From positions 310,001 to 374,000 of the forward strand of contig NZ_WUBI01000003.1 in the NCBI RefSeq assembly GCF_009807035.1: a stretch of 64,000 nt of DNA, in the 5' to 3' direction. This document shows, one piece after another, positions 24,550 through 32,907 of the stretch. Every line of letters starts with the position of its first letter. The stretch's first letter is position 1. This DNA comes from Paenibacillus dendrobii. GTDB lineage: Bacteria > Bacillota > Bacilli > Paenibacillales > Paenibacillaceae. Below the pieces are notes generated by a model, which worked only from the letters and a program-made list of their open reading frames with translations, ran no database searches and was not told the origin of the DNA. The position numbers and the translations under genes were made by a program.

Positions 24550-25317
24550 TCATTCAACCGTCAGGGCAGAGTAGATGTTCAAAGCCTGCAGCACAACCTG
24601 AAAGTCGATCCCGGAGATGCGATGGATGCGCTGCGCCCATTCTTCATTGCTGTGCAGTTGTGCCTCTCTATCAAGTCCTCCGTTCCGGCTGAAGAAGCTG
24701 GTCCATCGGTCAAACTCCCAGTGCACCACTTCACCCGGCAGATACAATCGATGCTCCACAAGCGGGTGACGGAGCAAACGCTGGGAATGATCCGCGGCCG
24801 CCAACAGATTCTCCATGGCAATAGGCGCGAGATGAAAGGACTGCTTGCTCATTTTCCCGCCCGTTCTGACATAGCTGAACTCCACATGCTGAGCTGAAGC
24901 ATCCAAAGATACCTGAATGCGTCCGCCCGTAATAAAGCCTTCATGCGCTTCCTTGGAGTCGGCATAAGGTTCGTAATCTACCAAAATAGGCTGTATCCAC
25001 TGATCTCCCAGATCGCAGAAATACCGTCTGCCTGTTTCATCCTCCGCCACAACGGCAACATGGGCCATCGGCGACCCCAGGTCATGCCCGACCGCATAAG
25101 CGGTAATGCCTTCCGCTCGATAGTCATCCAGCAGCCAGATCGCCAGATCAAAACAATTGCCCGTGATGCCATAGCGCTCTCGATGCTCCTTCATTTCAGG
25201 AACGCTCCGCTGGCCTCCTTCTCCCGGCTGCAGACTGTACCAGGCCTTGGTCAACGTCTCCATTGGATAACCGTCAAAACGGTGCCAAACCCGCAAGATG
25301 TGCTCCGGCGCTCTCAT
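24550..25317 (-). CDS. Hypothetical protein with Cys-His-Asp pattern (NAT/transglutaminase-like)
   Basis: 255 residues, not confidently assigned. In order it shows GITGNCFDLAIWLLDD, HDLGSPMAHVAVVAEDETG and RRYFCDLGDQW, spaced like the Cys, His and Asp of arylamine N-acetyltransferases and transglutaminase-like enzymes. The remainder (~125-255) is strand-rich. An acyl-transfer or thiol-hydrolase activity is possible but inferred from the pattern only. Strong ribosome site GGGAGGAG. It lies 60 bases after the Nudix gene on the same strand, so the two may be co-transcribed. Confidence 0.6.
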   Translation of the reverse strand: MRAPEHILRVWHRFDGYPMETLTKAWYSLQPGEGGQRSVPEMKEHRERYGITGNCFDLAIWLLDDYRAEGITAYAVGHDLGSPMAHVAVVAEDETGRRYFCDLGDQWIQPILVDYEPYADSKEAHEGFITGGRIQVSLDASAQHVEFSYVRTGGKMSKQSFHLAPIAMENLLAAADHSQRLLRHPLVEHRLYLPGEVVHWEFDRWTSFFSRNGGLDREAQLHSNEEWAQRIHRISGIDFQVVLQALNIYSALTVE

Positions 25318-25376
25318 GCGTCATCTCCTCCCGTCATTTCCAGATGATGATTAGCCGCTGCTTCTGCTATTTGCCA

Positions 25377-25877
25377 TCAAGGCTGCCCATCCCGCAGCAA
25401 GGCTTCCTCCAATACGAGACCGATCAATCGATTCTCATTCACGACATGCTCGAATTCCGTAGGTTCCACCCAGATCCGGGACAGGCACTCGTGCTCGCGG
25501 CTGAAGGGCAGCCGTTCGGTAATATCCATCCAGTAAAACAGCTGGTAGCCAATCATCGGATATTTCCCGTTCGGATCAAAGCCTTCATCCTCTTCGTGAT
25601 TGACCTCCATTTTCCCGAGATATACCGCCGTTCCTTTCACGCTGCCCTCCTCGAGCGCTTCCCGGTGAAAGGCCGCCTCCGGCGTTTCCCCAGGCTCCAC
25701 ATGCCCTCCAGGCAGATTAAATCCCCTCCCCTGCACATGGACTGCCAGAACATGATCTTGATACAGGCATATACCGTGCACGCTGGTGACCAGCGCCGGA
25801 TCTGGTTGCTCCGCTCCCGCGATCCAGGTCAGCTTGACCTTATGTCCATTCCAAAGTTCCCATATTGATGGATTCAT
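25377..25877 (-). CDS. Nudix hydrolase
   Basis: 166 residues. The Nudix box is present as GGHVEPGETPEAAFHREALEEGSV (quoted in two parts: GGHVEPGETPEAAFH and REALEEGSV). The metal-binding Arg-Glu and Glu-Glu are kept, but the glycine expected after EE-x is serine, and a glycine precedes it. The N-terminal HGICLYQDHVLAVHVQG and the PGGH start are typical. Substrates of the family are nucleoside diphosphates linked to other groups; none can be named here. Ribosome site AAGGGAG. Confidence 0.85.
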   Translation of the reverse strand: MNPSIWELWNGHKVKLTWIAGAEQPDPALVTSVHGICLYQDHVLAVHVQGRGFNLPGGHVEPGETPEAAFHREALEEGSVKGTAVYLGKMEVNHEEDEGFDPNGKYPMIGYQLFYWMDITERLPFSREHECLSRIWVEPTEFEHVVNENRLIGLVLEEALLRDGQP

Positions 25878-25923
25878 GTTGTATGCTCCCTTTTATCTTC
25901 AAAATGTGTCGCTTGGCTTATCT

Positions 25924-26343
25924 TTACCTGCTGCCGCTTTCCTCCTGCTCCTCTGGCACTTCCACAATCCGAATGCTGACTGGCATCTTCGTGAAATGGG
26001 TCAATGTAAACTCTACTTTCTGATTCGCCGCCAGTTTCTCGAATACATCCGGTTGCCCTATTCTGATGCGTTTCAGTTTCTCTTCGATCGTCAAAATATG
26101 CACGATTTTATTTTCCTTATTGATGACTTTACCTTCGCAGACAACTTGCTTCTTCGCGAATAAATCTGCGCCAATAAAAATAGCCAGCGTTACGAAACCC
26201 AATCCCATGACAAAAAACATACCGGCTATAGCCGGATTTCCGTGCATTTGAATCTGCAAGAGAATTTGAAGACAGCAGAAACCTAGTAAAAACAAGGTAG
26301 TGGCAAACCATTGGGTCAAGTTCTTGTAAGGATATAAATTCAT
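25924..26343 (-). CDS. Hypothetical two-helix membrane protein
   Basis: 139 residues with two transmembrane segments (WFATTLFLLGFCCLQILLQI and AGMFFVMGLGFVTLAIFIGA) followed by a ~75-residue cytoplasmic or external domain of short strands (VVCEGKVINKENKIVHILT; VEFTLTHFTKMPVSIRIVEV), compatible with a small beta-barrel. No family recognised. Ribosome site AAGGAGG. It lies 47 bases upstream of the Nudix gene on the same strand and could head a three-gene unit with it and the gene at 24550. Confidence 0.65.
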   Translation of the reverse strand: MNLYPYKNLTQWFATTLFLLGFCCLQILLQIQMHGNPAIAGMFFVMGLGFVTLAIFIGADLFAKKQVVCEGKVINKENKIVHILTIEEKLKRIRIGQPDVFEKLAANQKVEFTLTHFTKMPVSIRIVEVPEEQEESGSR

Positions 26344-26462
26344 CCGAATTCCTCCTTATGAATCGGCCTTTTCTGATGCTTCATGGGGATACGTCCCTCT
26401 TATATGTATGCCGCAGGCTGCTAAACCCTTCCCTTTTGAAAAGCCGATGTCGATTTTTGGAT

Positions 26463-26502
26463 AAAAAAAGGCCCTGTGGCTTGCTTCCACAAACCGCCGG
26501 GC
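26463..26502 (-). terminator. Terminator of the envelope cluster
   Basis: On the minus strand GCCC...GTGG pairs with CCAC-GGGC around an AAGCAAG loop, followed by seven T. It lies 27 bases after the K+ channel stop and ends the six-gene cluster. Confidence 0.75.
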
Positions 26503-26528
26503 GAATCCTTCCTGATTCTGTATTTTTC

Positions 26529-27545
26529 TTATTTACCTGCTATGCGCCGGTATGTCGCCTCATCCGAAACGACATACAAGCGTGCATCCGCGGGAATGGG
26601 ATCATTCAGCTTGCGGTTGATGGACATATCACTGCGGTCGGCCAGCAGGGTCGCTCCCTGGCGGAGCAAATCCTGAAAGGCATCTCCATAGGTGCGCCAT
26701 TCGCGGGTACGGGGAACCTCATAAATATCATCCCCCTGCTCGCGGCTGATCAGCTGGCTGATGACAGCGGAGTTGCCTTCCTGCAAAGCTGCCCGCACGG
26801 CTAGACTGGAAATCGCATCATGCGATAATACGAATTCATTGACCTGCACAAACCGAAAGTTTTGAATATGTTTCTCATGCATAACCTCCACGGTGGTATG
26901 TACCTCCGGTGCGATCCGCTCAATACTGGAAGCGATCATCAGTGATTTGCCGTCGATCAGCGAGGTCTCCTCGATCCGGGTATCCGCGAATATGATTGCC
27001 GCTCTAGCCTTCTCAAGCCCAGCCTTCCGCAAAATATCCTCCGCCGAAGGATCACCGCTGACAAAATGCACCTGATGCTGCTCCTCCAGCGGATGTCGTT
27101 CCAACTCGTCAATAATGACGATTTGAGCCCTTTCATCATACGTTAGAATTTCATGAACGGCCGATTTCGCCTTCTTGCTCCAATTGATAATAATAACCTG
27201 ATCCCGGCCGTGATAATTCAAATTTCCCGCCTCCCTCTGCCGCTGAATGCTGCCTATGGAATCAATGACTTTGCCAATGACCAAGCTGAGGAGTCCAATG
27301 CCGAAAATATAGAGAAACAGCGTGAACAATTTGCCCCAGACGGTCGCGGCGAAAAAATCGCCGTACCCCACGGTCGCCATGGTCGTCATGACCCAATACA
27401 AGGCATTAAACCAGCTGTGAAACGTAGACGGCTCCAGAATGTAAGCTACGGTTGCGCTGCCGGTCACGAAAATAAAAATAATAAGAGCAATGGTCGTTTT
27501 GCGCATCCGCATCATGCGAGTGGAAAACCGGAGAAAAAAATGCAA
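26529..27545 (-). CDS. Potassium channel with RCK/TrkA-N domain
   Basis: 338 residues from a TTG preceded by GAAAGGGG (spacing 7). Two transmembrane helices flank a pore loop with the K+ selectivity filter TVGYGD at 58-63. Then comes an RCK/TrkA-N regulatory domain (~110-230: DQVIIINWSKKAKSAVHEIL, VHFVSGDPSAEDILRKAG, IIFADTR) and a TrkA-C-like tail. This is the MthK/YugO layout, a ligand-gated K+ channel of the cytoplasmic membrane. The first glycine motif of the RCK fold is weak (IINWSKKA instead of G-x-G-x-x-G), so nucleotide binding may differ. Last gene of the envelope cluster, 27 bases after the DUF350 gene. Confidence 0.9.
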   Translation of the reverse strand: MHFFLRFSTRMMRMRKTTIALIIFIFVTGSATVAYILEPSTFHSWFNALYWVMTTMATVGYGDFFAATVWGKLFTLFLYIFGIGLLSLVIGKVIDSIGSIQRQREAGNLNYHGRDQVIIINWSKKAKSAVHEILTYDERAQIVIIDELERHPLEEQHQVHFVSGDPSAEDILRKAGLEKARAAIIFADTRIEETSLIDGKSLMIASSIERIAPEVHTTVEVMHEKHIQNFRFVQVNEFVLSHDAISSLAVRAALQEGNSAVISQLISREQGDDIYEVPRTREWRTYGDAFQDLLRQGATLLADRSDMSINRKLNDPIPADARLYVVSDEATYRRIAGK

Positions 27546-27572
27546 CTGCCTACCCCTTTCCGAAGCGATCGT

Positions 27573-27965
27573 TTAAACAATCAGACTGCTGACCGCAAAG
27601 GCCGTTCCGATGAATACCATGCACAGCAATGTGGCTACTGCCACGTTGCCTTTTTGCAGCATGTCGGCGATATTAAAGCTTGGTGTCACAAGCTCAAAAA
27701 TCCAATACGCCGCCACGAGACATACATAACCGACGGCAAACCACATCGCGAGAAACCAGATGGACGTATTCGTAAATGCCGCAACCCCAAGGACGATAGC
27801 CGTAGCGAGGAATTTCCCTCCGAGTGCGATTCCTACCGCCACATTTCCTTTTTTCAACTCTTCCATATCCTTAAACGGCGTCATCCAGCTGAAGATCAGC
27901 ATCCCAAGCAGCTGCAGCACAATGATGACAAGTACACTTACGACTAGATTAACGACGACGGTCAA
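27573..27965 (-). CDS. DUF350 family membrane protein (YjfL-like)
   Basis: 130 residues from the TTG at 27965, which overlaps the previous stop (TTGA) and has AGGGGG 8 bases upstream; a GTG at 27974 touches that ribosome site. Four transmembrane helices are arranged as two repeats, each with a KKGNVAVGIALGG-like or QKGNVAVATLLC turn, the DUF350 signature. The family is known from E. coli YjfL but its function is unknown. In E. coli yjfL is near yjfC, which encodes an ATP-grasp enzyme like the one two genes upstream here. Confidence 0.85.
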   Translation of the reverse strand: MTVVVNLVVSVLVIIVLQLLGMLIFSWMTPFKDMEELKKGNVAVGIALGGKFLATAIVLGVAAFTNTSIWFLAMWFAVGYVCLVAAYWIFELVTPSFNIADMLQKGNVAVATLLCMVFIGTAFAVSSLIV

Positions 27966-28630
27966 CTCGCCCACCCCCTGAATTTTGCATAGGCCGAATC
28001 ATAATCGGCAAAATCATGTATTTCCTCCAACTTGACGGAGACTTTCTTTTTCTTCTCCAGACTCTTGTAGCGGTCATCATCAATCGGCTGTTTGATCCGG
28101 TTGCCGGAAGGCAGCTCAAGGACGGCGAAATTCCGCGTCTTATCCTGATATTGCGTTTTGTACACCCCGACGAGATCGATTTCCGTGGTCACGGGCACCT
28201 TCAGGTTGGCCATGTCTTTTTTGGCATCCGCCTGCGTCTTGAAGGTCTTGATCGTGCTCCAGGCCGACAGCTGCACGTTGTTACGCTGATTCGTATCCGT
28301 GGTCATTTCCGCATCCATGTATTGCAAAGCCCAAATTTTGTCTCCCGTTGCATAGTTCTCATCATTGGGTATCAGCTCATTGTCCGGCAAAATCGTCATG
28401 TCGCTGCCGATCAGGTCCCCGACGCTGCTTTCGACGATCCGGTAATCCCACGGCACCCGCGCCACATTATCCAGCGCCTCCTCCGAGGAGGAATTCGTGT
28501 GGAATACAGAGCTCTCATTGTCGGAACATGCATTCAGCAGGAGCATCGCCAGCATCGTAAGGATCAAACCGGCAGCAAGCCTCCACGGGGTTCTGGGTGA
28601 ACGGTTTTCCCTATTCCGGTTTCTTGCCAT
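27962..28630 (-). CDS. Lipoprotein of the envelope cluster
   Basis: 222 residues. A basic N-terminus, a hydrophobic segment and the lipobox LLNAC (Cys near 35) show export and lipid anchoring. The mature part (WDYRIVESSVGDLIGSDMT; KIWALQYMDAEM) is strand-rich and carries no domain I recognise; it ends in a Lys-rich segment (SLEKKKKVSVKLEEIHDF). Its ATG directly follows the stop of the ATP-grasp gene, with GGAG inside that gene. Its place suggests it works outside the membrane together with the DUF350 protein and the channel (inference). Confidence 0.75.
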   Translation of the reverse strand: MARNRNRENRSPRTPWRLAAGLILTMLAMLLLNACSDNESSVFHTNSSSEEALDNVARVPWDYRIVESSVGDLIGSDMTILPDNELIPNDENYATGDKIWALQYMDAEMTTDTNQRNNVQLSAWSTIKTFKTQADAKKDMANLKVPVTTEIDLVGVYKTQYQDKTRNFAVLELPSGNRIKQPIDDDRYKSLEKKKKVSVKLEEIHDFADYDSAYAKFRGWAS

Positions 28631-29827
28631 CTATCTCACTCCAATCGCTATAAAATGACTCGTATTTCCTGTAATCAACCCGCCAGCTCTGCCGAGCAGC
28701 CCGCATGGTTTGCCGTTGATCATGAACATGCCTGTCAACAAGCGGCGTTCTCCCACGACCGTGGGGATTGCCGGAAGGTTTGCCCTCAACTGATAGACAG
28801 AAGGAAACAGCTCGCTGGTGTCAAAGCCATCCTCATCCTTGATCTCGAGCTCTCCCCCGCTATCGAACATCTGAACCGATCCACCTTCGCGTCCAAACAT
28901 GGATTTGGAGACATAGCTTCCTGAAAAGACGGGCTTGTTGTAGGTCGGCAAAATATATTTTTCAATTATTTCGCGTTCGCCATCGTTATATAAAATCCCC
29001 AGTTCATAGAGCCCCCAGGCTGCGGCCAACAGACCCTTGGATTGCAGAAGAATGCTGTGCGGCGAATTAAACAATTCAAGCTTGCCGGTCTCAATGGAAT
29101 AAGCCAGCGCATCCCCCGCGTCATCAACGGCCATCCATTCCTTCGGATAAAGGGCAAACATGCGCTTGATTTCGCGTCCTGTTCCATCCTTCACGATTCC
29201 GTGGTCGATGGACAGCTCAAGGCAATCTACACACTGAATATCCAGGCCGCTATGCCGTACAAGTGCATCAATCGTTCCGGAATCCTCCAGATGCTCGCCA
29301 TAGGCGATGCAGGCCGCCGTATCCGGCTGTTCCATGCCCCAGGCTTCCGCTATTAGCCCCTTCATTTGTACATTGGGCGAATCGATGCCGGCTTCCCGGC
29401 ACATCCATGGCGTGACAACGGAAGCCTCCACATAGCCTGTCGGAGTATCCGCATTCAGTTCGTACAGCTTGATGCTCCCGTCATGCGAGACGGCGTAATC
29501 GAACCGGGCATAACGGCTGATCTGGTTCTCTTCAGGCAGCGGACAGATGTCCAGCATATCCCACAAAATCTCGGGGATGCCGATCAGCTCATAAAGATGC
29601 CGGTTCCCATGCACGTAACGCACCGTCCGGTCCAAAATGCGCCACAGGCAAGCCGACGCCTCCTCCAGTTCCTGATAGGTTTCCCGGTTCATGACGACCA
29701 GTTGATCGAGCCAATACTCCTCATCATCGATATTCGCCCAGGTGAACCCCATCTTGCTAAGCAGTTCCACCCGTTCCTTGCGGTCATGCCCGCCTGGTGC
29801 CAGTACTTCAAACACAGGGCCGGTCAT
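28631..29827 (-). CDS. Glutathionylspermidine-synthase-like ATP-grasp enzyme (YjfC type)
   Basis: 398 residues, matching the C-terminal synthetase domain of glutathionylspermidine synthase. Seen are RYARFDYAVSHDGSIKLYELNADTP (start RYARFDYAV; the ELNADTP part is a substrate/ATP-site signature), GLLAAAWGLYEL, and the ATP-grasp end YVSKSMFGREGG. It lacks the amidase half found in E. coli Gsp. Glutathione is not expected in most Bacillales, so it more likely ligates another carboxylate to an amine (inference). It overlaps the previous gene by four bases (ATGA) and is cytoplasmic. Confidence 0.85.
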   Translation of the reverse strand: MTGPVFEVLAPGGHDRKERVELLSKMGFTWANIDDEEYWLDQLVVMNRETYQELEEASACLWRILDRTVRYVHGNRHLYELIGIPEILWDMLDICPLPEENQISRYARFDYAVSHDGSIKLYELNADTPTGYVEASVVTPWMCREAGIDSPNVQMKGLIAEAWGMEQPDTAACIAYGEHLEDSGTIDALVRHSGLDIQCVDCLELSIDHGIVKDGTGREIKRMFALYPKEWMAVDDAGDALAYSIETGKLELFNSPHSILLQSKGLLAAAWGLYELGILYNDGEREIIEKYILPTYNKPVFSGSYVSKSMFGREGGSVQMFDSGGELEIKDEDGFDTSELFPSVYQLRANLPAIPTVVGERRLLTGMFMINGKPCGLLGRAGGLITGNTSHFIAIGVR

Positions 29828-30525
29828 CCGCCAAACCCGCTCCTCGAGCTCGATTTCGAGCCCGAAAAGATACTTGATTTCGAGCTGGAGCTGCCGGACG
29901 AGCTGTAACCGCTGGATTTGCCGCCAATGCCGCCGGAGCTTGATGACGTTCCGCGCCGCGTAATCGATCCGGTCGATCTGGAGGTTTTAGGCGTGACTCT
30001 GGAGCCGACGACCGGTTTATTTTGAAATGTGCTGCTCGAATAGGAACGCGGCTTGTAGGTTTGCGATGTGCCTGTGTAATAGGTGCGGCGGTTGTCATAA
30101 TATGTGCTTGGACGATAGCTTGAACCGCTGTTAAACAAGAAATGATACAGCAGCAGGTCATCCCATCCGAAACCGGAGTGGCTGGTACCGTAATTATTGA
30201 TGACGGTCGTGCCTCCGTTACCGGTACTACCTGTGGTTCCGGACTGCGTCTGGTCATCCTTCTCGATTTCCTCGGGAAGAGGAATGTTCCAATCGGCGTT
30301 TTTATCGAAGTACGCCTTTACCTCCTCCGTCGACCAGGAGACCAGCTTCGGCTCATCCGCCGATCCGGTAGTGGCTTCTGCAGCCGTTGCTCCCGATAAC
30401 AGGAACGCATTCGCGAGAAGCGCTACGCCCAGCGATGTAGACAAGACGCGCACCGGCTTGCCTTCCGGCGTAAACAGCTTGGAAACCGTCTTTTCTTTAT
30501 CCTGAGGCTGTTGTTCGTTCTTCAT
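29824..30525 (-). CDS. Exported or membrane-anchored Ser/Gly/Tyr-rich protein
   Basis: 233 residues. One hydrophobic segment at ~28-49 (LSTSLGVALLANAFLLSGAT) acts as signal or anchor. A short acidic domain follows (VSWSTEEVKAYFDKNADWNI), then a Thr/Gly linker, a Tyr/Ser/Arg-rich stretch and a C-terminal tail almost wholly of Ser, Gly and Lys ending in SRSGFGG. I know no function; low-complexity tails ending in GFG also occur in YjfM-type proteins (from memory, to be checked). Ribosome site GGGAGGAAT. It is translationally coupled to the ATP-grasp gene, whose product might modify it. Confidence 0.7.
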   Translation of the reverse strand: MKNEQQPQDKEKTVSKLFTPEGKPVRVLSTSLGVALLANAFLLSGATAAEATTGSADEPKLVSWSTEEVKAYFDKNADWNIPLPEEIEKDDQTQSGTTGSTGNGGTTVINNYGTSHSGFGWDDLLLYHFLFNSGSSYRPSTYYDNRRTYYTGTSQTYKPRSYSSSTFQNKPVVGSRVTPKTSRSTGSITRRGTSSSSGGIGGKSSGYSSSGSSSSKSSIFSGSKSSSRSGFGG

Positions 30526-30556
30526 GTCTCATTCCTCCCTTCATGCGTTTGTGCAG

Positions 30557-30772
30557 CTATTCATTGCGGATCCGTACGAGCAGAAGCTCCAGCTTGCCCT
30601 CATCCACGTTCAATCTTCCCTCAATAGCCTCGTATTCCTGGCCTCCAACAACGAGATAATTGACGTGCTCAAGTGCAGCAACCATATTCATGCTCCAGCT
30701 GCGCTCTTCAATACGACGAAGATCGCCGCTTGGCGTTTTTTCCGTTAAGATCACGCTCATATCATTACCCAT
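30557..30772 (-). CDS. Small protein heading the envelope cluster
   Basis: 71 residues, unrecognised. The ATG at 30772 has a strong GGGGAGG eight bases upstream. The chain looks like a small beta-strand-rich domain (MSVILTEKTPSGDLRRIEE; HVNYLVVGGQEYEAIEGRL; LELLLVRI), with no signal or membrane segment. It lies 31 bases before the Ser/Gly-rich gene and is the first gene of the cluster, so it may be a cytoplasmic partner or regulator. Confidence 0.65.
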   Translation of the reverse strand: MGNDMSVILTEKTPSGDLRRIEERSWSMNMVAALEHVNYLVVGGQEYEAIEGRLNVDEGKLELLLVRIRNE

Positions 30773-31156
30773 GTCTATATCCTCCCCTGTTCAAGTGATT
30801 GCATATGTCATTTGATACGTAAGAAATCAGCGGTCCGTTCCAGTACGAAGCGCATGTTTTCATCAAAGTCATTTCACAGAATATGGAATCACGCATCTAT
30901 CAGAATAAAACCTCTCCATCAGAAACGCAATGAAATATTGTCAATTTTCCGTTCTGCATCATTCGCATGATTCGTTTAACGATGACTTCCCCCTGAAAAC
31001 TATTACGGGTCTTATCGGGTCAGGTTTAATCTTAACTTGATTTCGCGCAGTAGTTCAGCAACCTTATTTTGGTTAAAACGTTTAATATATGAAACTACTA
31101 CTTGGTGCCATCACATAATCTCACTATAAACATATCAAGAAAAGAGGTAGATAATA
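30773..31156. other. Divergent intergenic region with promoter for the propeller gene
   Basis: TTGGTG (31102-31107) and TATAAA (31125-31130), 17 bases apart, fit a plus-strand promoter for the gene at 31157. TTGACA on the minus strand (30939-30944) is a possible -35 for the envelope cluster, but the -10 at the right distance is poor. No gene is seen. Confidence 0.5.
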
Positions 31157-32467
31157 TTGAATGCAACTCAATTGTTCCGTGCCGGAGCGGTATCCGCCAT
31201 CGCTGCAGCCATGTTATGCGGAGCAGGTTCCGTTCCTGTTACACATGCCGATGCTCCTGCCGTTTCTTACGGTTCTTCGTTCGGCGAGAAGATCAAGGCT
31301 CCGCTGCAAAAATCGCTATGGACGGCAGCCGTCGATCCGGGATCGAATGGGACCGTGACGGATGACGGACGAATCCTCTCTTTTTCAGGAAAAAAGCTGG
31401 TCGCGCTGAATCTGGCTACTGGCAAGACGTCATTTACGTATGGCAGCGGTTTGAAGCCTTCCATCCAATACGTGAACGGCAGCGCATATGGCATTACGGA
31501 GAATGGCAGCGTGTATGCCCTTAACGTTAAGACCGGCAAAGCTATTTGGCAGACAGCCGCAGGCCTGTCCGATTCAAACTCCCCTGTTGTCATCGGCAAT
31601 ACCGTCTACGTTACCAAGAAAAATGCCATCATCGCGCTCGAAGCAGCCACGGGCAAGCAGCGCTGGAAAGCGGCGGAAGATCAGGCCGATTACGGGGGCA
31701 ATATCTGCATGGAATCGGATGGCGTATTGCTCGTGTCCTATACGATCTCTGGAGCATATTCGTACTCGCAGCTGAATGCCTTTGATACAAGCACGGGCAA
31801 AATCTTATGGAAAGCAGGTAAACGCGAAGCCCCGATTGCAGTAAGGGACGGACTCGTCTATTCCAAGGTAGAGTACTCCATGTTCGACGAAGTCAGCGAC
31901 ATACCGAGCCTAACCTATTCCGTCCTCAATGCAAAAACAGGAAAAGAGGTCGGAACGCGTGTATACTCCTGGGCGCACTCCAGCACACCAACACAGGGTG
32001 TGAGCGGCTCCACACTGCTTATCAATAATGACTTCTACCTAACCACCGAAAATGCAATACAGAAATATGACTTCAGTCATTATGAGAAGGACGGTAAGCC
32101 GGTTCAAAAATGGGCCAAACCCTATAACTCCGGATGGCTGACCGGATCGGTGCACGCTGGCAGGTTATTTTTTATAGATTACTCCGCGAATCGGATCACA
32201 GGCATGAAACTGGCGGATGGCCAGGAAGTCAGCTGGGGAGCCGATAACCCTCCCGTTCAGACGGATATTTACGGCAATGGGGTGTACATCGGGCAAAGTG
32301 ACGGCGTTTTCCATGGCTACAACCTGCAAACTACAGCTCCAGCTTTTACCGTCAACACAGGGGCCCGCAATTATGGTCCAACCCTCCGTTCCGGCAATAC
32401 CCTGATCATTCAAGCCAAGGATACCGGCAAGCTGATTGCGGTTGCGGTGCCGAAGGCGCTGCAATGA
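31157..32467 (+). CDS. Exported PQQ-type beta-propeller protein
   Basis: 436 residues from a TTG with AAAGAGGTAG upstream. The N-terminal signal peptide is clear (basic start, AVSAIAAAMLCGAGSV, cleavage near HADA). The rest is a run of PQQ/WD-like blades with the repeated pattern 'G-x-V/I-Y-A-L-N/D-x-x-T-G-K-x-x-W' (SVYALNVKTGKAIWQ; AIIALEAATGKQRWK; LNAFDTSTGKILWK). Enzymes of this fold bind PQQ, but propellers such as BamB only bind proteins; no catalytic residues can be assigned. It is probably secreted and acts in the wall or outside. Monocistronic with its own promoter and terminator. Confidence 0.85.
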   Translation: MNATQLFRAGAVSAIAAAMLCGAGSVPVTHADAPAVSYGSSFGEKIKAPLQKSLWTAAVDPGSNGTVTDDGRILSFSGKKLVALNLATGKTSFTYGSGLKPSIQYVNGSAYGITENGSVYALNVKTGKAIWQTAAGLSDSNSPVVIGNTVYVTKKNAIIALEAATGKQRWKAAEDQADYGGNICMESDGVLLVSYTISGAYSYSQLNAFDTSTGKILWKAGKREAPIAVRDGLVYSKVEYSMFDEVSDIPSLTYSVLNAKTGKEVGTRVYSWAHSSTPTQGVSGSTLLINNDFYLTTENAIQKYDFSHYEKDGKPVQKWAKPYNSGWLTGSVHAGRLFFIDYSANRITGMKLADGQEVSWGADNPPVQTDIYGNGVYIGQSDGVFHGYNLQTTAPAFTVNTGARNYGPTLRSGNTLIIQAKDTGKLIAVAVPKALQ

Positions 32468-32491
32468 ATGGGATGCAGATATGGATAGACG

Positions 32492-32528
32492 AAAAGAGAA
32501 AGCGGCGGACTTCGCCTCTTTCTCTTTT
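32492..32528 (+). terminator. Terminator of the propeller gene
   Basis: AAAAGAGAAAG (32492-32502) pairs with CTTTCTCTTTT (near 32518-32528), with a GC-rich middle and T-rich end. Confidence 0.75.
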
Positions 32529-32791
32529 CGTAAACGCACTGAAGTGATATCTTATTGCTGCATCACATCTCCCGAATAATGTTAAGGCGCACTCTTTATT
32601 GATAGATTCCAACATAAGAAGTCTCAAACGATTTTTTTCTAATCCAGTAAACGATCTTTCCCTGTTTCATCATATTACCCTCTCAGATAACGAATATTTA
32701 ATCAAATGAAGGTTTAGCCGGATTAGATGTAAGTTCCGTTAACTATTAGAGAGTAGAAGATCATCTACCTGAAGAAGTTGTGGAGTCACGG

Positions 32792-32825
32792 CCTTTCGGA
32801 CTTACTGACCTTTCGAACTTACTGA
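32792..32825 (+). repeat. Tandem 17-bp direct repeat
   Basis: CCTTTCGGACTTACTGA (32792-32808) is followed at once by CCTTTCGAACTTACTGA (32809-32825), 16 of 17 identical. The surrounding gap 32529-32854 has no supported gene. It may be a fragment of a dispersed intergenic repeat. Confidence 0.7.
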
Positions 32826-32854
32826 TAAGTGGAGTTGCATAACGGGACGCAAAA

Positions 32855-32894
32855 AAAGGCAGAAGATAAACCGTAGCGTTTATCCTCTGCCTTT
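32855..32894 (-). terminator. Terminator of the MerR-type gene
   Basis: AAAGGCAGAAGATAAAC (32855-32871) pairs with GTTTATCCTCTGCCTTT (32878-32894), one mismatch; the minus strand continues in T. Confidence 0.8.
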
Positions 32895-32907
32895 GGTGAT
32901 TAAACTG

